Assembly (NCBI GenBank): GCA_007644065.1
Contig: VJWN01000017.1
Span: forward strand, 248,001-312,000
Direction of reading: 5' to 3'
DNA: 64,000 nucleotides
Origin: Margaritispora aquatica
Lineage: Eukaryota; Ascomycota; Leotiomycetes; Helotiales; Discinellaceae
The notes below the pieces were generated by a model. That model was not told where the DNA came from. It saw only the letters and a list, made by a program, of their open reading frames with translations, and ran no database searches. Below, in pieces: positions 36,382 to 47,600 of this stretch. The position numbers and the translations under genes are program-made. Every line of letters starts with the position of its first letter. The stretch's first letter is position 1.

Positions 36382-36700
36382 CTTGAATTTGTTGCGAAGA
36401 TCAAGGGCGTAGCTGGTCGTTATTAGATGGTAGTGCTGTATGTTGCGCACAGCATGATACGACCCCAACTGTGAATCTCTGGCAAGTCAAGATGAGTTCG
36501 TTGCAATTGACGGTAAATATTTGTTGTGGTTGATGATGTAGTGAACCTCCGTAGGTATACAAGCACGAGGCTGAGACCGTGTTAAAAATTGTGGATCTGA
36601 TGCCTGCAGGGCTTGTTTTAGCGTGATGCAAACCTAAAATCCTGGGGACTTTTTGATCAGAAACCCCATTCCCAAACACCCCGCAATATTTCACCGCCAG
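36382..36700. promoter_or_regulatory. Short divergent promoter, TAF11 and GTP cyclohydrolase I
   Basis: Only 319 bp separate the two start codons, so the regulatory elements are almost certainly shared. Confidence 0.6.
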
Positions 36701-37750
36701 ATGGTTCAGTTCGCCAATCTTCCATTGAAAGACGTGAAGGAGGAGACCGTGGAAATGCCAGAATCAGGCTCTTCAGACCAGGAGACGATCAATGGGAAAC
36801 TCAAGCGCAAAGCCGACGTTGATGGAGAATTGGGTAAGAAGAAGAGAAGAAAATCGAAAGATAGGTCTGGTAAGGCCAATGGCTCGAAATCGACTTCAAA
36901 GAGGGGAAGAAGACTCAGTGTGAGCAAACCGGCTAGAGATCCTCGAGATGGGGCGCCATCAATCGATTCTCCAGGTAAAGACGATGACTCTGCCATACGT
37001 TCTCCAAGCCCACTTATCGACTTTGATGGTTTGAGCAAACCGAGTAAGTCCCTTACCAGGTGGTTTGAGACTCAGATGTTGATTTCATTAAGGTCTGGGG
37101 ACTCGAGAACGTAAAGAGGAATCTGCAGAGCAAGCAGCAGCAAGACTTGAGAAAATGGCCGGCGCAATCCGGACAATACTCGAATGTGTTGGAGAAGATC
37201 CGAATAGAGAAGGACTACTTGCAACGCCTATGCGTTATGCCAGAGCAATGCTCGACTTCACAAAGGGATATCAAGAAAATGTCAAGGACATTGTCAATGA
37301 TGCAATTTTTCACGAGGATCATAATGAGCTTGTTATTGTTAAAGACATCGAGGTCTTTAGCTTATGCGAGCATCATATGGTACCATTTACTGGCAAGGTA
37401 AGACTACTTTATTCTAAACATGATGCCAGGCTTATCATTGGTAGATGCATATTGGCTATATACCTGACAAAGATGTCATTGGCATTTCGAAGTTACCTCG
37501 AATTGCGGACATGTTCTCTCGAAGGTTACAAATACAAGAGCGCCTCACTAAGGATGTTGCTCATGCAATTATGGAAATCTTAAAGCCACAAGGTGTTGCT
37601 GTTGTTATGGAATCAAGCCATCTTTGCATGGTGATGCGAGGTGTACAAAAGACAAGTGCTACGACTATCACTAGCTGTGTATTGGGTTGTATAGAAAAGA
37701 GGGAAAAGACTAGAAATGAGTTCTTCAGTCTGGTAGGGCTAAACAGGTGA
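36701..37750 (+). CDS. GTP cyclohydrolase I
   Basis: Converts GTP to 7,8-dihydroneopterin triphosphate, first step of folate and tetrahydrobiopterin synthesis. Three exons: 36701-37043, 37093-37397 and 37445-37750; 317 aa. The zinc ligands are C206 and H209 (LCEHHMVPF) and C277 ([10 protein letters not shown]), which keep the 3- and 71-residue spacing of the E. coli enzyme. [17 protein letters not shown] and [12 protein letters not shown] are the other active-site blocks. About 115 residues precede the catalytic domain. They are charged and include KKKRRKSK, a possible nuclear signal. The gene is divergent from TAF11 and convergent with dTMP kinase. Confidence 0.96.
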
Positions 37751-37938
37751 TGATAAGGCGGAGGGGTTTTGTTGCATTTTTGGCGTTGGTTTATACTGCA
37801 TGAGCAATCAAGGTCTTCAACACCGGGGCTCGGGATGGCGTTTATATACTTGGTCTTAACGCCACACAATCTTCGACATTGATCAGGACTACACTCATTT
37901 TGGAATGAGAAATGCTATAATTTAAGTCAGTCCATCCA

Positions 37939-38772
37939 TCACCATGGGTTGACTTTCCTAATCTCGCGACCAATGTCTCCTTTAGCAACTGCTATCAAAG
38001 TTTCCCTAAGCTGAGCCATAATTCTTTCATGCACTTCTGCCACGCTTGCACCAGCATCAACCACCATCATATCTGCTTCGTCACCATGGAACATTTCCAA
38101 GTCTAGGAATAGCTCCTTGACCGACTGTTGCATCTCCTTCTTCTCATACTTTTCCTCTCCATAGCCACCTCTCTTTGCAGCCTCATCCGGGTCCAGATCT
38201 AAGAATATCACCGCATCTGGTCGAGGTAAACCAACCTCAGGTGGCTTTGTCCATTCTAAGGTTAAGGTAGGATTCTTCTTTGCTGCACTATACACCATAC
38301 CCGAGTAATAGTATCGATCACAGACTATCGTGCAGCCTTTGGCTATCTGATCCTCGATCCACTTCCTAATGGCGGGGTCAGCATGTGACTTTGGAGGGGT
38401 AGGTAAATACACATGACATACGATTTCTCCCATCGGTTGGCAGAAAATAGCAGGTGAATAGCATGATCTTCCATATCTACAGCACTTTGGAGGTAGCCAT
38501 TAATCATTTGACCTATGGGGGAGGTTCGATCTGGTTTGGAGCACTTAGCATGGACTAAATAGAGCGAGTAGGACTATCAAATTCATTGCAAATTTACCTG
38601 GAAAGCGTACGGTCTTAATATTGTGTCCCATGCCATATAACCTGTCACATAGCTTCTTGACTTGCGTTGACTTGCCAGCTCGATCCAGACCTTCGATCAC
38701 AATGAACGCTCCTCGAGCAGTGACTGTAGGCGGTTCTTTCCATGGCCATGGATTTCCTTCTGGTGCCGCCAT
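37939..38772 (-). CDS. Thymidylate kinase (dTMP kinase)
   Basis: Phosphorylates dTMP to dTDP in DNA precursor synthesis. Three exons: 38772..38598, 38530..38422 and 38365..37939; 236 aa. P-loop [10 protein letters not shown] at 27-36. Splicing restores [17 protein letters not shown], the substrate-binding Asp-Arg block. [11 protein letters not shown] carries the DRY motif, and [10 protein letters not shown] is the lid. The family's usual length is just over 200 residues; the extra is an N-terminal stretch with two WPWKEP-like tryptophans and a short C-terminal tail. It shares its upstream region with TAF6. Confidence 0.96.
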
Positions 38773-39244
38773 TTTGGGTGCTCTGAGTACTTTTTATTCT
38801 TTGAACGCTTTTACAGTCTTTGACATGTGAATAATGTCAAAGATTTCAAATTCTTTTGAATTCAATTTCATGAAGCGTTGTCACGCTGCATGTACAACGC
38901 GTTTCGCTAGCGCGATTTCCATGCATCTCAGCCTTGCCACTTCGAAGTTTATTTGAACTTGCATTATCGGCTTGTGACAACAGTTAATTCCCAAATCTCA
39001 AGAAATCCACGGCAATAATTTCTCACCATAATCGCAAGATCTTTCAAAGATTAACAGAGTTTTTGGGTTGGCCGGATTGGCACAAATTCTTCGCTGGTGA
39101 ATGCGACAACCGCCCTACCCCATGCGCTCTGCATCTCCACCTAGCTATTGAGCTTCAACCTCGGAGCCATCAAAGGATCCTCGAGAACCGTGAACATCGA
39201 CGCGCCAAATCTTGTTATAGTCGAGCTCGGAATTCTTCTTCAAG
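38773..39244. promoter_or_regulatory. Divergent promoter, dTMP kinase and TAF6
   Basis: 472 bp between divergent start codons. It contains an ACGCGT hexamer (38897-38902, tacaACGCGTttc), the MluI cell-cycle box bound by MBF in yeasts, and a related CGACGCGCC at 39199-39207. An MBF site would suit a dTMP kinase gene; this is inference from motif only. Confidence 0.45.
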
Positions 39245-40668
39245 ATGACAGAACACAAGCTTGTTTGGAACCCGGATAACGTCCGCGACGTTGCAGAGTC
39301 GGTCGGCATTTCAGCTTTGAACGAAGATGCAGTTAGGACTTTGTCGCAGGAAGTGGAATATAGGGTTGGACAAGTGATAGTGGAAGCAATGCGATTCATG
39401 CACGCGGGAAAGAGGACAGTGCTAGGGACACAGGACATATCACAGGCGTTGAAAGTGCTAGATGTTGAACCTCTCTATGGTTATGATTCCACGAGGCCTT
39501 TGCGATTTGGAGAAGCTTCCCTTGGACCTGGCCAGCCGCTGTTCTATATCGAGGATGAGGAGGTCGATTTCGAAAAGTTGATCAACGCGCCACTACCAAA
39601 AGTACCAAGGGACATGTCATTTACTGGTAAGTACCGATGTTGAGGCTTTGATACTTGGTTGTCTGACGTTTTCTAGCCCATTGGTTGGCGGTAGAAGGTG
39701 TCCAGCCATCCATACCACAGAATCCTACAACTGCCGAAGCACGCGCGAACGAGCTAGTACCTAAAGGACCAGGCGCAAATCCAAGTTTACCAGCTCTTGC
39801 AGGCAATGACAATGTATCATTTAAGCCTTTGGTGAAGCATGTGGTGTCGAAAGAGTTGATATTGTTCTTCGACAAGATTCGAGGAGCGATCCTTGATGAA
39901 GACCCAGACCCAGAGACTGTCATACTGCGGAAATCGGCGTTGGAAAGTGTTCGATCAGATCCAGGTCTGCACCAGCTAGTACCATACTTCACACAATTCG
40001 TCTCAGAGAAGGTGACCCATTCGCTTGGAAATCTCTTCGTTCTCCAGCAAATGATGGAGCTTGCTCAGGCCATGACCGAGAACAAAACCTTACACGTAGA
40101 TCCTTATGTTTCTGGTCTTGCACCCCCGATTCTCACATGTCTACTTGGTCGCAAGCTTGGAAATGACGGCGCAGATAGTGTGAAAGATCAATATCAGCTA
40201 AGAGATCTTGCCGCATCACTGATTGGCCACATTGCAGAGAAATATGCAACTTCAAGCAGCGAGCTACAATCTCGATTAGCCCGAACATGTCTTCGATACT
40301 TCCTGGATCCATCTCGGACTCTTGGAGAGCAATACGGTGCTATTAATGGACTTCGGACCATTGGAGGACCAGCAGGAATACAGATGCTGGTGCTCCCCAA
40401 CCTTAGCGCTTACGACTCCATTCTCGAGAAAGCACAAAAGGTCCATGGCGAAGAATATGAGGGAGTTAGGATGCTCATAGCTGCTATTGTGAAGGCAGTC
40501 TTGTGTCTATCCGATTCACCAGACGCCATGACTAATGGTATGAATGGGAATGTGGTGGAAGGAAAGGAGCTAGAGGAGTATCTTGGCCCCATCATTGGCA
40601 GTCGGATAGCTGCGATGGGTAACCACAGATTGAATAAGATCATTCTAGCCTCTAGGGAAAAGAATTGA
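39245..40668 (+). CDS. taf6: TFIID/SAGA subunit 6 (TAF6)
   Basis: H4-like histone-fold subunit that pairs with TAF9. Two exons: 39245-39626 and 39677-40668; 457 aa, intron 50 nt. Residues 5-70 are the histone fold: [60 protein letters not shown]. The linker with [15 protein letters not shown] leads to [17 protein letters not shown]. The HEAT-like TAF6C domain (about 190-420) includes [45 protein letters not shown] and [11 protein letters not shown]. Confidence 0.96.
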
Positions 40669-41279
40669 AGGAGGTCTGGGTAAATGCATGATCGGCGCAC
40701 AAGGAGCCAAGGCGTTTGGGGGTATTTTCTCTCATGGCTAGGTGTGATAACTTAGGCATACATGGAAAATGATGCTCAGTGGAGCATCTGGTGTCTGTAT
40801 TTGAGCGCAGTCCAACAGTTTGCACATGGTCCGAGTTGTATCGAGCACCAATGCGATCCCCATTCGATGAACAATACCTTGGCACCAAACTTGAGTGCTT
40901 ACATATCGATCAAATAATGTTTTGCGTTAGTTAGATCATGGTCAGGAAGGACTAGGATCACGTACCATAATTTTGTCATGGTGGTCGAATTGATACACCT
41001 TCCTCGGATTTTCTCCTTGTTTCCTCACTGTCCTGTCTTTCTTGAACTTACTATCACTTACATCAGTTGATGTCATATGTTCCGTACAATTCTGTCACAA
41101 CATTTCGCGAAGTCTCGTGGTCATCATGGGTACCTTATTGTTCAAGCAAGCGCCATGTTACTACTGATAGGCAAAGCACTTTAGAGTTATCTCCAACATC
41201 TTCCAGTTTCTATTGATACAATGTGTCCTCCACATTTCTTGTGCTCTCTACAAAGATGTAGACCTACGCGTATTCACTG
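40669..41279. other. Intergenic, nothing recognised
   Basis: 3' flank of TAF6, running into degraded sequence. No readable relic found before 41280. Confidence 0.5.
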
Positions 41280-41600
41280 TTCAAGTGGTGTTGCGGTAAC
41301 GTTACAAGGAAAGACTGGATCAGAATATCTGCCTGGCTTGTGGGAGGGATGCCTTGGTGAGAGGTCTTTGTTGGGCTATCGATTGTTTGCATCAAAACAA
41401 CGAGGTTCCCAAAGCTCAATCTCCAAAATACGTTGCTCCGTCGTGGTCATGGGCTTCCATCAACGGCGTTTTCATCTATCCTAAATTTGGAGACAAATTC
41501 GAATCTTTCATCACAGTCGTTGATGCACAATGCACCGTCTCGGGATTGAACAAATATGGTGAAGTCTCTTCGGGTTTTTTGGTTTTGATAGGCTTGAGAG
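41280..41600 (+). pseudogene. HET-domain protein fragment, frameshifted
   Basis: Degenerate 3' part of a heterokaryon-incompatibility (HET) gene. TGSEYLPGLWEGCL is read in one frame up to about 41354. VRGLCWAID and YVAPSWSWASINGVFIY continue in the next frame, to about 41600. In HET proteins these blocks are adjacent (a YLAGLW..L.RGLLW type motif, then APSWSWAS). A single extra G in CTTGGTGAGA around 41354 explains the shift. The upstream HET core domain is missing. HET proteins control vegetative non-self recognition; this copy cannot act. Confidence 0.65.
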
Positions 41601-41907
41601 GAAATTATCAAGATCGTTTGAGGAGTCAACCAACCTATCTCAGCATTACCTGCTTCTTCAACGCCACTAGACACAAGATAGACAAGTCAATATCACCACT
41701 CTCCAGAGCCTACACCACACAGTACCTTAACCTCCAGGCCAGTTATCTAACCAACCGCCTGCCCAGCCATCTCCTATTCATCCACATCATCCAGGGCCGC
41801 ATCGTTAACTTTACACACCACCTTCATCGCTCTGGTTGGTCTGAAGTACTCCTTCTTCCAAGGCGCCCAAGCAAGGTCTCCCGAACCATTGTCTTCCATA
41901 TCAGCCC

Positions 41908-42360
41908 TCATGCTCGCTTGCTGTACCCTCTCTGCTCCCGCAAACCGCGCTGGTTCGCGAATATGTTTACTCTAGGAGGAATAGCGCGAACAAAGTTTGC
42001 CGACCAGTTCGTGTGTCCAGACACCCAATGATCGCCACATTGCAAATGCTCAATACCTCCTTCGCCTCATCTCGCCGCACTACCGAAGATATCCACTTGG
42101 TCGTTTGACCAGCGGTCGTCTGTTTTACAGCTTTCTGGTCTACATTCGGCGTCAGCTTCTATACCACACAGAGTAAGCTGCTCCTGTGAAGAGACTTACT
42201 TGGCTGTTCCAAGAATATCAGGCGCATGGTGCGTCACTATGATGATTTTCCTGTCGGCTCCTCCCGGCGCTGTGCGAATACTCTTGACTATGTCCCTCAA
42301 CCACTTCAGATCAGTCTCAAAGCACTTGTTATGTTGCTTTTTGGCCTGGTTGTGATATCT
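41908..42360 (-). pseudogene. Calcineurin-like metallophosphoesterase fragment
   Basis: Minus-strand relic of a metallophosphoesterase. RYHNQAKKQHNKCFETDLKW and IIIVTHHAPDILGTA (motif with the metal-binding His pair) end at a clean GTAAGT donor (42199). A TGTAG acceptor at 42140 resumes PESCKTDDRWSNDQVDIFG. A stop and frame change follow. SGHTNWSANF, normally GHTH in the family, and NIFANQRG come next, before a terminal stop. The missing second His of GHTH, the stop and the absent N-terminal half show it is dead. Similar fungal proteins are uncharacterised phosphoesterases. Confidence 0.6.
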
Positions 42361-43173
42361 TTTTTGATCCTTTTCCTTTTGTCGACTGGCTGGCCACGGG
42401 CCGGGCTGAAGACTTTGGTGGCATTGCTACTAATTCTTGGCCTCCTAGGTGAAGACTGATTCTGAGCTTAGTCTCCTAATTGCGGTCAAAGCAGCAAGTC
42501 AGTAGGCTGAAAATTATAAACATTTTGCAAGAAAGCGTGGAGTGATTGGATAATTTGGACCCTTTGTTGCTAGTTGCTACAAAGACTGATTTTGTGGTTT
42601 CCAAGCGCAGCTACATTGACAATCGGAATGCAACAAAGAGACTAGACGCTCTTTCTGGCTGCAAACTCATGGATTTCTGTCAAGCATAAGGTAGCACAGT
42701 TGCAGAATCATGTGACTGTTTACTTCGGCTTGCGCGAAAGGGGGTTTCTCGCTTAGCGTTCACGATGAACCCAGGATTGCAAATCATCATTTGAGACTAC
42801 GCATGAGTAAATATCTCTTAATATCAGAGTCAACCAGGATATCCTTTGATTGCTGTCAAACGATGTCTGTGGGGCTTCTAATAATCCTGAAGAAGCCCCA
42901 TTCGTTGCCAAAAATTCCATCAATTGATCTGGCAGCAAAATAGTATGGACAAGGTAGGAATGGATAATTACCTTCCACATGATCTTGCCGCTCATGTGAC
43001 ATTTTTAGTCTCGACCTCAAAGCTTAGCAATTATCCAAAACGACAAAGTAGTTCGCCTGGCTGTAAGACTCACCCACCCCCACTTTTGCTACTCCTAACG
43101 GCCTCAAGTCCCTCGAGTCAACTGAAGATCCCGCCAAACAAGCATTTTGCGCATCTACTAAATCGCCATCAAA
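42361..43173. other. Intergenic, promoter of the acetyltransferase gene
   Basis: No gene seen. The last 150 bp form the likely leader and promoter of the gene at 43174. Confidence 0.45.
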
Positions 43174-44216
43174 ATGGCGACCACGATATCGGCCCACACT
43201 TCACAGTCAGACCATGTTCTCGATCTCCTCACGTCTCATCTACCCTACTCTCTTCCTCTCCTCCGCCGTTTACAGTTCATGCACATACCCGGTGGCTCAA
43301 CACCCACTTCTAACATCCTAGCTTCATTCTCTGCCTCATCTCCAGCTAGCAAAAATGACCTCTTCACAATCGCCTACCTCGATCTATCCCGAGGCCCAGA
43401 GACAGAAATGTGGCTGTATTCATCAGCTGAGCATCCAGACTCCTCACACACGACCGCCGCAATCGAGGAGCAGCTCGTTGCAATGCTGCAGCACGTACAC
43501 GTCCTCATCAAAAACTGGGAGCGTAAATTAGACCTAGAATCAGCGGGAGAGAAGCGTCAAACCCCTGGTATCGTGCTCATTGGCACCCTGCACCAGAAGC
43601 CTTACCACATTCTGCACGACAAGCAATGCGTAGTCGATCAATCGCCCGAGAATTTCAAATTCATCTTCAAGCGGGAAAATCTCCCGGCACAGAAACCATT
43701 ACCCGAGGGCTTCGAGTGGGGAACGGTAGGACTGGATGATCTCCCATTGGTGCTGAGTCGGACAGCTATACCGAGGAAGATTAGGACGATGAAGCTGTTT
43801 CCCAGTGTGGCGGTTAGAGTTGCAGGGACGGGCGAGATAGTCGCGTGGGGTTTTCTGGGCGCGGATGGGAGTTTGACCACGTTGCATGTCGAGGTAAGTG
43901 CTGTGTTAGTGTGAAGAGATGGTGAGCTGATGTGAGATAGTCGGCGTATAGAGGCAAGGGGCTTGCTAAAGCTTTGAGCTTAAAGCTGTTTACTGAGCGT
44001 ATGGAGATGTATGGACCCGAGGAGTTGGGTCATGCTGATGTAGTTACGGATAATTTCTCCTCGCAGGGTGTTTGTAAGAGTCTTGGAGGGAAAGTGACGT
44101 GGAGTGATTATTGGTAAGTTTGAGATCTTAAAAATTGTTGAATGTGCTAATGATTTAGGGTTTGGGTTGATTTGAAGAAGTTGAACAGCCTTGAAAATGG
44201 AGTTAACAGCGAATAG
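43174..44216 (+). CDS. GNAT-type N-acetyltransferase (FR47-like)
   Basis: Three exons: 43174-43893, 43941-44113 and 44159-44216; 316 aa. The C-terminal GNAT fold is clear: VRVAGTGEIVAWGFLGADGS (strands), then SAYRGKGLAKALSLKLF across the first intron, with the acetyl-CoA loop RGKGLA, then ADVVTDNFSSQGVCKSLGG and the final W..W end. The N-terminal 200 residues (MATTISAHTSQSDHVLDLLT, LHQKPYHILHDKQCVV) resemble the first half of fungal and metazoan glycine-N-acyltransferase-like proteins. The acceptor substrate is unknown. Splice sites are canonical, and both junctions restore motif A and the terminal tryptophan. Confidence 0.82.
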
Positions 44217-44505
44217 TCAAGATTTGGCATATGAAGCTACGTAGAAATTTTTGGTTTGAAACATGAAATGCTTTGGTTTTATAAATCAGTAGTAATATCA
44301 AGTGAGACAAGAAGCATTAATTCAACAAGATATGGAGAACTGATCCTCCACAGAATCAAAATTGCTTTGACAGCGGAAGTGCCCCACTATATAAGCTTAA
44401 TTTACCGATCACTAGCGTGTCCGCCAACCTTCCATGACATTGAGATATTCTTTGAACCTGCTATATCAAAAGCGTGACACCTATAACCATGACAACAATT
44501 AAAGA

Positions 44506-45282
44506 ATGATATTACTGTCGCCTCAAACTTTGTTTCCTCTACGAACAACAGCACGCCCACTATCCACCATCTTGAAAGCAGCCACAATGGCAACCTCGGC
44601 ATACAAAATCAACCCTCTCCCACGCTCGCTCTACCCAATACCAATCGCCTACACCCCCGACGATTTCAAGCGTCTAGACGAACGCCCAGATACGCAGTGG
44701 TACTCTCAACCGCGATTCGTACAGCATATCGACGATGGCGCCATTTCTGCTCTCAAAACATACTACAGCACCATCATCAAACCCATCCACAGCGTGTTAG
44801 ACATCTGCTCAAGCTGGGTCTCGCACCTCCCAGACACGCTCAAACCACCAACAATGATCGGATATGGAATGAACCAAGCTGAACTAGCACGTAACCAACA
44901 TCTCACCTCCTATTTTGTCAAAGACCTCAACGCGATACCGAGTCTGAAAGAGGTACCAGACAACAGTACCGACATGGTCATGTGCAATGTCTCGGTGGAT
45001 TACCTAACGCAGCCCGTAGAGATGTTTAAGGAGATGAATCGCGTGTTGAAGATTGGTGGGACGGCGCATATGGCATTTAGTAATCGGTGTTTTCCAACGA
45101 AGGTCGTGGGGAAGTGGCTGAAGATGGTGGATGAGGATAAGAGGAGGTGGGTTGGTGGGTATTTTTGGGCAAGTGGTGGATGGAAGGATGTGGAGGAAGT
45201 GGTGGTTAAGGATGGGAAAGGGGGATTTTGGGGTCAGGAGGATCCTTTGTTTGTGGTCAGGGCGACGAAGGGGGAGAATTGA
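44506..45282 (+). CDS. SAM-dependent methyltransferase (type 11), possibly mitochondrial
   Basis: Single exon, 258 aa. Motif I is SVLDICSSWVSHLP, an atypical SAM loop lacking the usual GxGxG. MIGYGMNQAELARN, MVMCNVSVDYLTQPVEMF and MNRVLKIGGTAHMAFSNRCF are the later class I methyltransferase motifs. Conserved fungal and bacterial proteins with the SNRCFPTK block are known but of unknown substrate. The first 30 residues (ILLSPQTLFPLRTTARPLST) have Arg and Thr and no acids, so they look like a mitochondrial presequence. A second Met at residue 28 (MATSAYKINP) could give a cytosolic form. Confidence 0.85.
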   Translation: MILLSPQTLFPLRTTARPLSTILKAATMATSAYKINPLPRSLYPIPIAYTPDDFKRLDERPDTQWYSQPRFVQHIDDGAISALKTYYSTIIKPIHSVLDICSSWVSHLPDTLKPPTMIGYGMNQAELARNQHLTSYFVKDLNAIPSLKEVPDNSTDMVMCNVSVDYLTQPVEMFKEMNRVLKIGGTAHMAFSNRCFPTKVVGKWLKMVDEDKRRWVGGYFWASGGWKDVEEVVVKDGKGGFWGQEDPLFVVRATKGEN

Positions 45283-46027
45283 TAGAGGAAGGGTTGTTAT
45301 CAAAAGGCTGTTGTGGAGGTCACAAATTCAGGTTTGTGATAGCGATGGGAAAAGATCATTCATTGCTAATGTCTAGCTTGGAGAATTGAGATGCAACCCA
45401 GTGTTGTGTCATCAAGGAGGTGAGGGATACTTCTTGACCAAAGGGTATACTATATATAAACTCTGAAAGTGTTATGCTGAAACTCATTGTCAATTGAGAA
45501 ATACTGCACAAAGAGAAGTACCTGTAAGTCCCTGAACTCTGAAATTCAGCGAAAGGAGATATATCATAGATCAATCGTTCGCAATTCCGAGACTTGTCAA
45601 TACCACTGCAGTATGATTCTTTGACACCAAATCTTCTTCTTATTATAAATTGACATGGTCTTACTGCTTAGGGATAATGCTTCCTACCTATCTTAGGTAA
45701 CAAAAAATCTATGCTTCAGTCTTGTGGTGAATTTGTCAGACATCTTCACAGCATCAACCAGTCAGTAAAAACAACGCCCGAGCTAGTGAGATAAAGCTGC
45801 TGAATGGCTTAGCTTATTCTGCATTTTTGTTGCACATCTGAGGGGGTGCGCGTACCTGGCGCCATAACCACTCGGCCATTTCTAAAAATAGCGTTGGATT
45901 TTGAAGCACCAACCTACTCGCTTGCACCAACTCTCTCTCTGAACTGTTTCTATCTAATAGCTTCCCGTAGGTCTCGTCTCTCGTTAGCACTTCATTGTTG
46001 TCAATTAATTAATTATATTCTACAAAA
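45283..46027. other. AT-rich spacer before the secreted-protein locus
   Basis: No gene seen. Includes the half tRNA-like element at 45856-45879 and a CT-rich leader just before 46028. Confidence 0.5.
45856..45879 (-). other. Truncated tRNA-like sequence (5' half with A box)
   Basis: On the minus strand this reads ATGGCCGAGTGGTTATGGCG then CCAG, i.e. the D-arm of a tRNA-Leu/Ser with a good pol III A box (TGGCCGAGTGG). No anticodon arm, T arm or B box follows within 150 bp. It could be a decayed tRNA or the head of a tRNA-derived SINE; the latter is inference. Confidence 0.45.
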
Positions 46028-46641
46028 ATGCATATTCACTGCCTTCTTGCTTGGCTACCTTGTGCCAATGTATACAATGGTCTTACTTCTGATTTTCACT
46101 TCAACCAGCACATAGACGATATCGAACTCAAACATTCTCAATTTTCCACGTCAGCTCAGCCTCTAGTAACTTTTACAAACTCAACTCCATTGATCCTTGC
46201 TGCATTAAACGCAACAACATCATCGTCTTCCGTGATAGACAACCAAATTGCCGACACTGAAGGCGACAAAGCTGCAGAATCCAAGCAGCAGAACACATCA
46301 GAATTCGTTCCGGAAATCCCTTCAGATTGTCCCGAAGAAGACCTCGACTGCGAAGAGTGTGGGGGCCGTGTATTGAAGCGCGGAAGTAGATGGCGAAGCC
46401 GCTGTGCGGGGGTTTGTAATCCATCCCCATCCTCTTATCCAAGTATTGATTTTGTTCATAGATTGAGGAAGAGAACTTCAACTGGAAGAGCTGCCCTTGT
46501 ATGTGGCAAAATTCTCGTCCATATGAACCTGGAAGTCCAACGCCATCGGAAATCGAAGCGTCTTGGCGGAATTTGTCACAAAGTAGTCCGGCTCCGCAAA
46601 TTAAAGAGCCTGGGACCGAGAGCCCAAAATACGGAAATTGA
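46028..46641 (+). CDS. Small secreted cysteine-containing protein (copy 1)
   Basis: Two exons: 46028-46411 and 46462-46641; 187 aa, intron 50 nt ending GTTCATAG. The N-terminus MHIHCLLAWLPCANVY is a short hydrophobic leader, weak as a signal peptide by itself but matched by a better one in copy 2. The middle is Ser/Thr-rich. A cysteine core follows: SDCPEEDLDCEECGG, RSRCAG, then FNWKSCPCMWQN after the intron. The tail is SRPYEPGSPTPSEIEASW. The splice model is supported because the exon-2 frame matches copy 2 (SRLYEPQSPTASELDEES) and the unspliced frame does not. This resembles small secreted, effector-like proteins of plant-associated fungi. The donor GTTTGT is not canonical beyond GT. Confidence 0.55.
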
Positions 46642-47600
46642 AATGATGATCCGCATTGGTGACATAAGAGCACTATCCTCGAATAAGTATTGCAAAGCTG
46701 CCCTCAGGTCTATATATTTAAGTTAGTCACGGCATTTCATTTCAGCTTATCAACAGAAGATTGTGAGCCAGGAGCGACGAGCAATAGAACATATGGTGTA
46801 AAACGAGCAAGAAGATTATTGTTCATTACGAGCTCGTCTCTTGTCTGCTCAACTTTCCGCACGATGTCTGTGAACGGTTCTATACCACACCAGACGTAGC
46901 CTTAGACCAAAGAAATGACACTAACACCGATGTTAAGCCTTTGACCTCAAGCTATCACTTGCTCCAAACGAATTATTTGAACAGCATCTCCAAAAATTCC
47001 TACATCCATGTCTGAAAGTCGAAACTGCTACGCTAAGGCTACTTTTCTACCCAGCAGTGGCTTACTGCTTCTCTCTATTATGGTCTAGAAACGCTTCTCA
47101 TCTATACAGAACAAGCTATTTGGCCTTATTTTGGTTTACTATAATAGACAAAATCTCTAAGCGCTTTCATAGGTCAAGATATTGAGAATAATAATATGTT
47201 TCTCAAACGTGGATGTGGAATAGGAACAAGTTCATACGGATTTATATTGAGAAGAATGATAAATGCTTTCGATCTCGCTATTATTAAAATATAATATTAG
47301 AAATACTTTAAAGAAATCTTTTTAAAACGATCGGTTAACGGCTTCTTAAATAGGAACTCGTACCTTGGTCAACTCAGGCTCCGACTAGGCACCGGTCTCG
47401 CTTGCCAGCAAAATGCAAGCGCTACTCCTACTTATAGAAAACAATTCGCTCTAGATTTAGAAGCACTAAATTTGTCGAATGCATCTTGTGTCCATTCACT
47501 TTCTACAGCTCTTATACCCACAAATCTTCGTTAGTATCACTTTACACGAGTAGCTGTGTCGATGAAATCACTAACAGCTAATTAGGTTCTTCACGGATGA
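46642..47600. other. AT-rich 3' part of repeat unit 1
   Basis: No gene. The sequence at about 47328-47425 (CGATCGGTTAACGGCTTCTT.. through ..CTCGCTTGCCAGCAAAAT) is similar to 48880-49020 in unit 2. Confidence 0.5.
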
